A DNA stretch of 64,000 bases, taken from positions 496,001 to 560,000 of the forward strand of contig CAWIRE010000006.1 of NCBI GenBank assembly GCA_963838385.1, in the 5' to 3' direction. A model generated the notes under the pieces. That model worked only from the letters and a program-made list of their open reading frames with translations. It ran no database searches and was not told where the DNA came from. How positions within the stretch are numbered: the first letter of the stretch is position 1; each line of letters opens with the position of its first letter. The translations under genes and the position numbers were made by a program. Positions 1-7,733 of this stretch are shown here, one piece after another. Source of the DNA: DAHUYF01 sp963838385. GTDB lineage: Bacteria; Pseudomonadota; Alphaproteobacteria; ATCC43930; CGMCC-115725.

Positions 1-578
1 GCACCGCCGGCGCCGGTTTCGACCTCACGTTCCAGTATCTGACCCCAGCGGCGGGCAAGCGCCGCGGGATCGGCGCCTTGCAGCTCCGCCGCCAGCAGCG
101 CGCGCGTCCGGTCGCGGCGGCGGAAGCGCTGCCAGTCCGGGCCGGCCGGGTGGTAGGGGCCGTCGAGGCTGTCGCCGCCCGGCGTGTGGTTGAGCTCGAG
201 CATGGCGCCGCCGGTGTCGCGGGGATGGAGCTGCAGCCCGACATAGTCCGGGTAGGTGAGGGGATTGGCGATGCGCACGCCGATCGCGTCCATATGGGCG
301 CGGCGACGCTCGATGTCGTCGCAATCGATGATCACCATGTAGCCGCCATCGCCGCGCCGGCGCTCGAGATAGCGCCCGGCAGCGGTGCCGGGACAGGTCG
401 GCGCCACCACTTCGAGAAAGCTCGCGCCCAGCGGCAGCAGCGCATTGACGAGGCCATAGCGCGCGACATTGCCGTCGCGATGGCAGATCTCGAGGCCGAG
501 GATGTCGGCGAGATCGGCGAGGACGGGCTCGAGCGCGGCCGCCACCAGGCAGATCTGGCGCAGGCGCAGATAGGACAT
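1..578 (-). CDS. VOC (glyoxalase-like) family protein, partial
   Basis: A minus-strand reading frame starts at ATG 578-576 and runs off the left edge, so the C-terminus is missing (about 192 codons seen). The start overlaps the TGA of the upstream crotonase by one base, so the two are probably translationally coupled. The protein opens MSYLRLRQICLVAAALEPVL and later has PLGASFLEVVAP and GGAMLELNHTPGGDS. These are the beta-alpha-beta-beta-beta pattern and metal-ligand-like E/H positions of the vicinal oxygen chelate superfamily. Such proteins include glyoxalases, dioxygenases and epimerases, and the substrate cannot be told here. Its position behind a crotonase suggests a small catabolic or CoA-linked operon. 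The family call is fairly sure and the function open. Confidence 0.7.
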   Translation of the reverse strand, partial: MSYLRLRQICLVAAALEPVLADLADILGLEICHRDGNVARYGLVNALLPLGASFLEVVAPTCPGTAAGRYLERRRGDGGYMVIIDCDDIERRRAHMDAIGVRIANPLTYPDYVGLQLHPRDTGGAMLELNHTPGGDSLDGPYHPAGPDWQRFRRRDRTRALLAAELQGADPAALARRWGQILEREVETGAGG

Positions 579-1369
579 CAGCGCCCCTTGAACACCGGCG
601 CGCGCTTCTCGACGAAGGCGGCGGCGGCCTCGCGATGGTCCTCGGTCTCGGCGCAGCGCGTGTGGCGCAGCGCCTCGGCATCCATCAGTTCGGCAAGCCC
701 CGCCTGCTCGGCGAGGTTCATGTTCTGCTTGATGTAGCCCAGCGTGACGCGGGGCCCGCGGGCGAGCGACAGGGCGAGCGCGCGCGTCTCCGCCTCGAGC
801 GCGGCATCGGCCACGGCGCGGCTGACCAGGCCCAGCGCCAGCGCCTCCGCGGCGCCCAGCACCGGCGAGGTGAAATAGAGCTCGCGCGCCTTGGCCGGGC
901 CGACCAGGCGGGTGAGGAACCAGCTGCCGCCGAAATCGCCGGACAGCGCCACCTTGGCGAAGGCGGTGGTGAGGCGCAGCGTCTCGCTGGCGATGCGCAG
1001 ATCGCAGGCGAGCGCCAGCGACAATCCTGCGCCGGCGACGGGGCCGCGCAGCATGGCGATGGTCGGCTTCGGGATCTCGTGGAGGAGGCGCGCCACCTCC
1101 ATGCGCCGGCGCAGATCCCGCGCGCGCTCGTCGAAATTCTCGCTGCGGCCGCCGCGCTCGGCCATCGCCTTGACGTCGCCGCCGGCGCAGAAGCCGCGCC
1201 CGGCGCCGGCGAGCACCACCACCCCCACCGCGGGGTCGGCGGCGGCGCGGGTGACGGCGTCGAGCAGCCCCTGCAGCATCTCGGCATTGAGCGCGTTGAG
1301 CCGGTCCGGACGGTTCATCGTCAGGGTCAGCACGCCGTCCTCGAGCGTCTCCAGCAGCACGCGATCCAT
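578..1369 (-). CDS. Enoyl-CoA hydratase/isomerase (crotonase) family protein
   Basis: This 263-residue crotonase-fold protein acts on acyl-CoA thioesters. The two oxyanion-hole segments are visible: GRGFCAGGDVKAM near residues 58-69 and GPVAGAGLSLALACD near 109-123. The two catalytic glutamates of classical enoyl-CoA hydratases are not conserved: the first position is Ser117 and the second aligns with Lys139. An aspartate sits in SGDFGG (Asp145), as in PaaG-type isomerases. Isomerase or another crotonase chemistry therefore fits better than plain hydration. The stop codon overlaps the start of the VOC gene. Length is normal for the family. The exact substrate is unknown. Confidence 0.85.
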   Translation of the reverse strand: MDRVLLETLEDGVLTLTMNRPDRLNALNAEMLQGLLDAVTRAAADPAVGVVVLAGAGRGFCAGGDVKAMAERGGRSENFDERARDLRRRMEVARLLHEIPKPTIAMLRGPVAGAGLSLALACDLRIASETLRLTTAFAKVALSGDFGGSWFLTRLVGPAKARELYFTSPVLGAAEALALGLVSRAVADAALEAETRALALSLARGPRVTLGYIKQNMNLAEQAGLAELMDAEALRHTRCAETEDHREAAAAFVEKRAPVFKGR

Positions 1370-1398
1370 CGTTTCCCCTCTTCGTGCGGTGACGCCGC

Positions 1399-1824
1399 CT
1401 ACTTGGCGCCGGCGGGCTCCGGCTGTGCCGCGGCGGCGGGGGCCGTGGTCTCGACCGTCTCGAAGCGGCCGGGCAACGTGATCTCGATCAGCTCGAGATC
1501 GTCGGAATGATCGAGCTCGGCGTGGCGGATGCCCGGCGGCTGGTGCACGCAGCTGCCGGCCTCGGCGGTGACCTCGCCGACGCCTTCATAGGCGAACTTC
1601 ACCCATCCCTTGAGCACGTAGTACATCTGGAAATCGAGATTGTGCTTGTGCCAGCCGAAGCCGCCATGCGGCCCGGGCTTGGCGCGGATGACATGCGCCA
1701 TCGCCTTGCCGCCGGTGGCCTCGTGGATGCCGAGATCGCGGTATTCGAAGCAGGAGCGCAGCCCGCCATCGCTGAAGACGGCATCCTTGGCATGCGCGGC
1801 CGAGAATTTCATTGCGGAGTCCAT
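1399..1824 (-). CDS. Cupin-domain protein
   Basis: This 141-residue protein is a single small beta-barrel. Cupin motif 1 is visible as GFGWHKHNLDFQMYYVLKGW, with the metal-ligand pattern HxH plus a later acidic or Q position. Motif 2 follows as GSCVHQPPGIRHAELDHSDD. The C-terminal tail is low-complexity Ala/Pro. Cupins of this size are dioxygenases, isomerases or small-molecule sensors, and nothing here picks between them. The gene lies 29 bases upstream of the crotonase gene on the same strand and may share its transcript. The upstream intergenic region faces a decayed FAH-family gene. Confidence 0.8.
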   Translation of the reverse strand: MDSAMKFSAAHAKDAVFSDGGLRSCFEYRDLGIHEATGGKAMAHVIRAKPGPHGGFGWHKHNLDFQMYYVLKGWVKFAYEGVGEVTAEAGSCVHQPPGIRHAELDHSDDLELIEITLPGRFETVETTAPAAAAQPEPAGAK

Positions 1825-1947
1825 GGCGCTCTCCTCCCGATGACGCGGTTTTGGTCAGCTTAGATCAGGCCTGCCGGCTTGGCCACCGCGGGTCGACCGG
1901 CGCGCGGCCCGTTGCTAATCTTGCCGGCAAGGCTTCGGGAGGGATCG

Positions 1948-2309
1948 ATGGCGACGGACGGCTCGCGACGGGATTTCATCAAGCTGGGGGCGGCGGTGGC
2001 GGCGGTGGGCGCCAGCCTGCCGGGGACGCAGGCGCAGGCGCGCAACGTCTATGCCGTCGGCTGGAACTATCTCGAGCATTTCGCCGAGGGCCAGGCGCTG
2101 CGCGCGCCCGACAAGCGGGTGGAGTAATCATCGCCGAGCTGTCGCTGGGGCTCACGCTCGAGCCCGGCGACATCATCGCCACCGGCACCCCGCCCGGCGT
2201 CGGCGTCGCCCGCAACCCGCCGGAATTCATGAAGCCCGGCGACGTCATGGAGACCGAGATCGTCGAGATCGGCACGCTGCGCAACCTCATCCAGCAGGTG
2301 CAGAGCTGA
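1948..2309 (+). pseudogene. Fumarylacetoacetate hydrolase-family remnant (internal deletion)
   Basis: Two pieces of one gene are fused in different frames. The first (ATG 1948 to TAA 2127) has a Tat-type leader (SRRDFIKLGAAVAAVGASL) followed by YAVGWNYLEHFAEGQALR, the conserved start of an FAH domain. The second frame then gives IIAELSLGLTLEPGDIIATG and TPPGVG and ends at 2309 with an FAH-like C-terminus. The middle of the domain, which carries the metal-binding acidic residues, is absent, and the joint near 2110-2130 shifts the frame. This looks like a large internal deletion. The product cannot be active as an FAH enzyme. Confidence 0.8.
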
Positions 2310-2548
2310 GCGAGGGCGGGTTGTCGCTCGGCTAGCGCGGCGGCAGGCGGACGCCGCGCGTCGCAATTCAGCTTGATCGCCAAGCGCTCGATGCGGGCGC
2401 CGCCGGGGCCTTCGATCCAGATCGAGGCGGGTTTCTGGCTCAGCACGGCGCAGGCAAAGGCCATCGCCTCCGGAGCGTCCTCGTAAGCGGCAGGAGATTC
2501 CAGCGTCTTGGTCTGGCCTGCGGCGGTCCACTTGACGACATATCCCAA
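1979..2548 (-). CDS. Small conserved-looking hypothetical protein; 3' part probably run-on
   Basis: The frame begins at ATG 2548 with MGYVVKWTAAGQTKTLESPA and continues through an EAMAFACAVLSQKPASIWIE segment. The first 65 or so residues look like a compact, real small domain (beta-strand, helix, then SIWIEGPGG). Beyond about position 2350 the frame is antisense to the decayed FAH gene and turns into Pro/Arg/Ser-rich low complexity ending in a run of prolines. I infer that the original stop was lost and that only the N-terminal part is meaningful. No function can be given. Confidence 0.45.
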   Translation of the reverse strand: MGYVVKWTAAGQTKTLESPAAYEDAPEAMAFACAVLSQKPASIWIEGPGGARIERLAIKLNCDARRPPAAALAERQPALAQLCTCWMRLRSVPISTISVSMTSPGFMNSGGLRATPTPGGVPVAMMSPGSSVSPSDSSAMITPPACRARAAPGPRRNARDSSSRRHRRCAPAPASPAGWRPPPPPPPPA

Positions 2549-2630
2549 CGAACGTCCTCCCGAGGTTTCCTGATCGCACCGATGCCGGGCCTATTGCCGC
2601 TGGCACCGCTCGACGGCCGCACTCGGCTGA

Positions 2631-2726
2631 TCACGCCCTGGCACGCTGCCGGCGACGTTTGGCCTTCAGCTTGGCTTTGCGCTTGTTCGCGCGCAGGCGA
2701 GTGCTTGATTTGGCCGGCTGTTTCAT
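2631..2726 (-). CDS. 31-residue very basic small protein
   Basis: ATG 2726 is preceded by a good ribosome-binding sequence (GGAGACGAAG). The frame encodes 31 residues, almost all Lys, Arg, Ala and Gln after a short MKQPAKSS start (for example LRANKRKAKLKAKRRRQRAR). Such composition fits a small nucleic-acid- or ribosome-associated peptide, but that is inference. It sits among other short minus-strand genes next to the chaperonin operon. The clean Shine-Dalgarno spacing is the best argument that it is translated. Confidence 0.5.
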   Translation of the reverse strand: MKQPAKSSTRLRANKRKAKLKAKRRRQRARA

Positions 2727-2927
2727 CTTCGTCTCCAAATTTTGGCCGGTGCCGAGACGGGGATCGCCCCCTGACCGAGTTCGACGTGCCAAGACCTCTA
2801 TTATAGCGACTGTCGGGACCGGCGGGGCGTTTATTGCGCCGTGAACAGGGTAACGAACAGGATTGAGACCGACCAGGAGCCCATGAGCGCAGCTTTCCAA
2901 CGACGCAACGGTGCAGGAAACCGGCAG

Positions 2928-3147
2928 CTACTCCCGACGGTCCGAATACAAATCCTGCCGTTCGGCTTCTTCTCTCGAAAGCACAGCATCGCGCAACCGC
3001 ACCAATCGCGTTTGCGCCGCGGCGGCTCGCGCCTTGAAGGACCGGCCGAGCCTCATCGAATTTTTCATAGTCGAGCTGCGGCGCCAACGACGACCGTGCC
3101 TCCCGAAAACTTCGCGCCGCCTGGCGGCGAAAATAGGACATCGACAT
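2928..3147 (-). pseudogene. Frameshifted small gene (two-frame hypothetical protein)
   Basis: One frame starts at ATG 3147 and reads MSMSYFRRQAARSFREARSS up to about LDYEKFD. A different frame then carries a coherent, charged C-terminus (TRLVRLRDAVLSREEAERQD, then LYSDRRE) ending at TAG 2930-2928. Joined, they would make about 73 helical residues. The first frame beyond the joint degenerates into Cys/Arg/Gly-rich text without a matching stop. I infer a frameshift near 3000-3060. Function unknown; neighbours are other short ORFs on the same strand. Confidence 0.5.
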
Positions 3148-3257
3148 CCTCACTTTCCTCTCCACACCATCCGAACTCGATTATCGCACCGGCCAGACGA
3201 CGTTGTGCACCAGCCAGGCTTTCCATTCGCCACCATTGAACCGCACCACGTCGCCTC

Positions 3258-3437
3258 CTACCGTCCTGGCCCTGGCTTCTTGGAAAGAAGATCCCATACG
3301 CTCAGGTGTGTTTTGGTATCGCGCTCGGCGCCGTCGCCGAACCCGCGGTCGAGATCGGCCGCAAACTTGCCGGCGTTGCGCAGCGCCCAAGCATCGTAGC
3401 GCTGGTTGAGGCGCATCATCGCGGTCCACAGCTTCAT
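3258..3437 (-). CDS. 59-residue hypothetical protein
   Basis: ATG 3437 follows AGGAGAGACGACC, a well-spaced ribosome-binding site. The product begins MKLWTAMMRLNQRYDAWALR, continues with NAGKFAADLDRG and ends TAG at 3260-3258. It has an amphipathic helix, a charged middle and a short basic end. No domain is recognised. Just downstream another frame could encode a tiny peptide (GTG after GGAGG, VVRFNGGEWKAWLVHNVV), too short to call. The gene is one of a row of short genes before the groES promoter. Confidence 0.5.
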   Translation of the reverse strand: MKLWTAMMRLNQRYDAWALRNAGKFAADLDRGFGDGAERDTKTHLSVWDLLSKKPGPGR

Positions 3438-3540
3438 GGTCGTCTCTCCTGTCGGACGGCGTTCGCCGGTTCAGCCGATCTGCGGCTATCCCGCAACCTC
3501 GGCGTAATGCTCCTCCTGGACGCTCGCCGGCGCGCCCCCA

Positions 3541-3768
3541 CTACAGCGGGAGGGATTTGCCATGGTGTTCGACATGATACTTGGTCGCCTCATTGCTGTG
3601 GCGGATGGCCTGTTGCGTGTGGCCATGCGCGACGAGCGCCTGATGCGCGGCATGGGCGAAGTCCTTCTCCGCGTAATTGCGCGAGGCTTCGCGATGATGC
3701 CACGCCGCCTGCTCGTGATGGCTTGCCGCAGCCTCGTGGTGCTCGGTTCCGCTGAGAAGCTTGCTCAT
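3541..3768 (-). CDS. Small His/Ala-rich helical protein
   Basis: The likely start is ATG 3768, with GGAGAA about six bases upstream, giving 75 residues. The frame is open further upstream (to 4020), but that part is low-complexity and has no good start. The product is alpha-helical and repeats a HH-x-x-A pattern: TEHHEAAASHHEQAAWHHRE, then AAHQALVAHGHTQQ and YHVEHHGKSLPL. Similar His-rich helical small proteins occur beside stress genes in alphaproteobacteria; metal or proton binding is conceivable but not shown. It lies head-to-head with the groESL operon across about 450 bases. Confidence 0.6.
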   Translation of the reverse strand: MSKLLSGTEHHEAAASHHEQAAWHHREASRNYAEKDFAHAAHQALVAHGHTQQAIRHSNEATKYHVEHHGKSLPL

Positions 3769-4146
3769 GAGGTTCTCCAATTCTGGCGATTCTGGATGCG
3801 CGTCGGGCCTGCGAGCTCGTCGGGCCACGGGCCCGTTCCCGCCGGTGTCGAAGGCAAGGTCAGAGACGAAAGGTCGCGTGCGCGCTGGCAGTGCCAGCCG
3901 AATGACGGGCCGAGTAGTGTCGTCCGGCGATTGCCGACTCGGATCGTCGAAGTTTTTCCGCATTACAACATATGGGTACTCGCGAGGGTCTTTACCACAG
4001 CGGCATCGCTTCGGCGGCATCGGTGTGGCGATTAAGGACTTCTCCCCGCCTGAGTGCCGACAGTCCTTCTTCCGTCGGCGGCAGTCGATCGCATGTCATG
4101 AACCGGGCATCTGCGATTTGAAAAGTGAGAACCGGAAGTATTTCTC
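3769..4146. other. Intergenic stretch between the His-rich gene and the groES promoter
   Basis: No convincing gene is seen on either strand. The open frames here are short, without ribosome-binding sites, and continue artificially from neighbouring genes. Base composition is lower in GC than the surroundings near 3950-4150. Besides the groES promoter at its right end, no repeat or RNA gene was recognised. Confidence 0.5.
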
Positions 4147-4175
4147 CTTGTAATAGGAGACAGGCCGTCCCATTT
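4147..4175 (+). promoter_or_regulatory. Heat-shock (RpoH/sigma-32 type) promoter of groESL
   Basis: CTTGTAA at 4147-4153 and CCCATTT at 4169-4175 are separated by 15 bases. They match the known sigma-32 consensus CTTGAAA-N11-16-CCCATNT closely. The predicted transcript start falls inside the CIRCE element immediately downstream, so RpoH activation and HrcA repression would meet on one promoter. Confidence 0.75.
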
Positions 4176-4179
4176 GCGC

Positions 4180-4206
4180 TTGGCACTCTTTGCTGCGGAG
4201 TGCCAA
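4180..4206. promoter_or_regulatory. CIRCE element (HrcA operator)
   Basis: TTGGCACTC (4180-4188), a 9-base spacer and GAGTGCCAA (4198-4206) form a perfect 9-N9-9 inverted repeat. The consensus CIRCE is TTAGCACTC-N9-GAGTGCTAA, so only one symmetrical position differs. It ends 20 bases before the groES start codon and overlaps the expected transcription start, the usual place for HrcA repression. Confidence 0.93.
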
Positions 4207-4226
4207 CAAGGATCGGGAGGTTTGCG

Positions 4227-4553
4227 ATGAAGTTCCGTCCACTGCACGACCGCGTCGTGGTCCGCCGCCTGGCGGCGGAGGAGAAGACAGGGGGCGGCAT
4301 CATCATTCCCGATACCGCCCAGGAGAAGCCGCAGGAGGGCGAGATCGTCGCCGCCGGCCCGGGCGCCCGGGACGAGGCGGGGACGCTCCAGCCGCTCGAC
4401 GTCAAGGCCGGCGACCGCGTGTTGTTCGGCAAATGGTCGGGCACCGAGGTCAAGCTCGATGGCGAAGAGCTCATCATCATGAAGGAAAGCGACGTCATGG
4501 GCGTGCTCGAGGGCAAGCCATCGACGGTCAAGAAAGTCGCCTCAGGGAGATAA
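4227..4553 (+). CDS. groES: Co-chaperonin GroES
   Basis: GroES forms the seven-membered lid of the GroEL folding chamber in the cytoplasm. The 108-residue product starts MKFRPLHDRVVVRRL, has the mobile-loop segment EEKTGGGIIIPDTAQEKPQE around residues 18-37, and ends in SDVMGVLEG plus a short basic tail. GGGAGG lies seven bases before ATG 4227. The gene is preceded by an RpoH-type promoter and CIRCE and followed after four bases by groEL, so the two form a bicistronic operon. The C-terminal extension PSTVKKVASGR makes it slightly longer than the usual 95-100 residues. Confidence 0.97.
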   Translation: MKFRPLHDRVVVRRLAAEEKTGGGIIIPDTAQEKPQEGEIVAAGPGARDEAGTLQPLDVKAGDRVLFGKWSGTEVKLDGEELIIMKESDVMGVLEGKPSTVKKVASGR

Positions 4554-4557
4554 AGCA

Positions 4558-6195
<1,638 letters not shown>

Positions 6196-6248
6196 GAGCC
6201 GGTCGGACCGCTACGGGCTGCGCTGCCCGAGGGACCTGACGAACGCCG

Positions 6249-6277
6249 AGCGGGCGCCGGTCAAAGCGGCGCCCGCT
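6249..6277. terminator. Strong hairpin after groEL
   Basis: An 11-bp perfect inverted repeat (AGCGGGCGCCG / CGGCGCCCGCT) with a 7-base loop lies 54 bases after the groEL stop. There is no following T-run, so it is not a textbook intrinsic terminator. It could stabilise the groESL mRNA end or weaken read-through into the next gene. Confidence 0.5.
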
Positions 6278-6319
6278 GGCCGAGCCCACGCTCGCCTGCG
6301 CGAACCCGTGGAGACCCCA

Positions 6320-6742
6320 GTGGCACTTTCGCCAAAATTCTCGCTGCTTCATTCCGAGCTCAACGACTTTCTCTTCGCGCAGATGGGCAGCGAAGAGAGC
6401 GGCGCGCCGCTCACCGTGCTCTCGGCGTTGACGCGGCTCGGGACCGATCCCTGGGCGGAAGGCGTCCGGCTGTCGGATCTGCCCAAGGACGTTGCGGCCC
6501 GGGCGCTGGTGCCGACGATCGCGATGTTTCCCAAGGCGGGGCGCAGCGCCGCCGAGGTGGTGACGCTGGCGGAACGGCTGGCGGCATTGCTGCCGCAGCG
6601 CGCTCTCGACCCGGCGACGCGTACCGCCGCAGGCCGCCGCCGCCGGCGCGTCGGTATGCCGAGGCTCTTCTGGCTTCTCGCCATCGGCCTGCTTGTCGGC
6701 CTCTTCGGTATGGCGGCGTACGGGTTGCTCCCGGGACAATAG
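6320..6742 (+). CDS. Small C-terminally membrane-anchored hypothetical protein
   Basis: The start GTG 6320 is chosen because GGAG lies six bases upstream; an in-frame GTG at 6308 is the alternative. The 140-residue product reads MALSPKFSLLHSELNDFLFA, then a segment containing GAPLTVLSALTRLGTDPWAE and helical SDLPKDVAARALVPTI. After a basic RRRRRV stretch it ends in one hydrophobic segment (LFWLLAIGLLVGLFGMAAYG). It is thus a cytoplasmic helical domain on a C-terminal membrane anchor. I recall similar proteins of unknown function in other alphaproteobacteria. It follows groEL by 124 bases and may be partly co-transcribed. Confidence 0.65.
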   Translation: MALSPKFSLLHSELNDFLFAQMGSEESGAPLTVLSALTRLGTDPWAEGVRLSDLPKDVAARALVPTIAMFPKAGRSAAEVVTLAERLAALLPQRALDPATRTAAGRRRRRVGMPRLFWLLAIGLLVGLFGMAAYGLLPGQ

Positions 6743-6769
6743 GCGTACTGGACATCCGTTCGGCCGCGC

Positions 6770-7663
6770 TCAGCCGCCACCGTCGGGCTCGGCGGTGACC
6801 TGAACCTCGACGCGCATGCCGAGGAAGGCGCCGGTTGGACCGGTGAAGGAGCCGCTCAGCGGCACCGCCTGGGCGGGATCGCGCGTCACCGCGACGCGGA
6901 TCAAATTCTTGCCGCCGGCCAGCGCATTGGTCGGATCGAACTCGACCCAGCCGGCGCCCGGCAGGTAGATCTGCACCCAGGCATGGGTCTCGCCGCCACC
7001 CACCAGGGTCTCGCCGCCGCCGCCGGTCAGCTTCTCGTCATAGAGATATCCCGAGACGAAGCGCGCCGCGAATCCCAGGCAGCGCGCCGCCTCCATCATC
7101 AGCAGGGCGTAATCGCGGCAGCTGCCCGATCGGGTACGGAGCGTCTGCACCGGATCCTGCGTCCCCATCTCCTCGCGCCGGCTATAGGTGAACTGCTCGT
7201 GGATCGCCTTGGCGATGGCGAGCAGGATCGCCATGGTGTTGCGCCCGGGATCGGCATCGACGAACGGGCGGACCCAGAGATCGAGGAGATGCTCGGGGTC
7301 GGGATAGTGGCGCTCGGCGGTGCGGCCGAGATCGACGACTTCGTCGGCGGCGTAGCTGAAGGGATATTTCTCGGCATAGGGCTCGAGCGCCACGTCCTGC
7401 AGCGGCAGCGGGTAATGCTTGGCGCGGAAGGAGGAGGTGACGGCGAGCTCCGCCGCCTGCGCCTCGATCCGCGCCACCGCGATCGAGTTGCCGAAGACGT
7501 CGTGCAGCCAGCGGATGCCGGCGGGCGGGCTGAAGGTCAGGCTGGTGTCGAGCAGGCGCAGATCGTGGCTGTCGCGCGGCCGGAACATGAGCCGGTGCTC
7601 GCCGAAACGCACCGGGCTGGCGTAGCGATAGGTCGTCTTGTGGGTGACGGTCAGGATCGTCAT
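6770..7663 (-). CDS. Transglutaminase-like cysteine peptidase-fold protein (first of three)
   Basis: This 297-residue protein has the bacterial transglutaminase N-terminal beta domain (from MTILTVTHKTTYRYASPVRF to about residue 90) and a transglutaminase core. The triad is visible: Cys182 in RSGSCRDYALLM, His227 in GETHAWVQIYLPG and Asp243 in EFDPTNALAGG. No signal peptide is seen, so it is probably cytoplasmic. In bacteria this family mostly acts as peptidases or amidases rather than protein crosslinkers. It is the last gene of a same-strand block that includes two related proteins, an ATP-grasp/alpha-E enzyme and an ABC exporter. The gap to the outer-membrane factor gene is 70 bases. Confidence 0.9.
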   Translation of the reverse strand: MTILTVTHKTTYRYASPVRFGEHRLMFRPRDSHDLRLLDTSLTFSPPAGIRWLHDVFGNSIAVARIEAQAAELAVTSSFRAKHYPLPLQDVALEPYAEKYPFSYAADEVVDLGRTAERHYPDPEHLLDLWVRPFVDADPGRNTMAILLAIAKAIHEQFTYSRREEMGTQDPVQTLRTRSGSCRDYALLMMEAARCLGFAARFVSGYLYDEKLTGGGGETLVGGGETHAWVQIYLPGAGWVEFDPTNALAGGKNLIRVAVTRDPAQAVPLSGSFTGPTGAFLGMRVEVQVTAEPDGGG

Positions 7664-7733
7664 CGCGGCGCCGCCCCCTTGGTCGGCCCTGCATCAACAC
7701 GCCGGCGGTGGAATCGGCATCATGCCGGGACCG

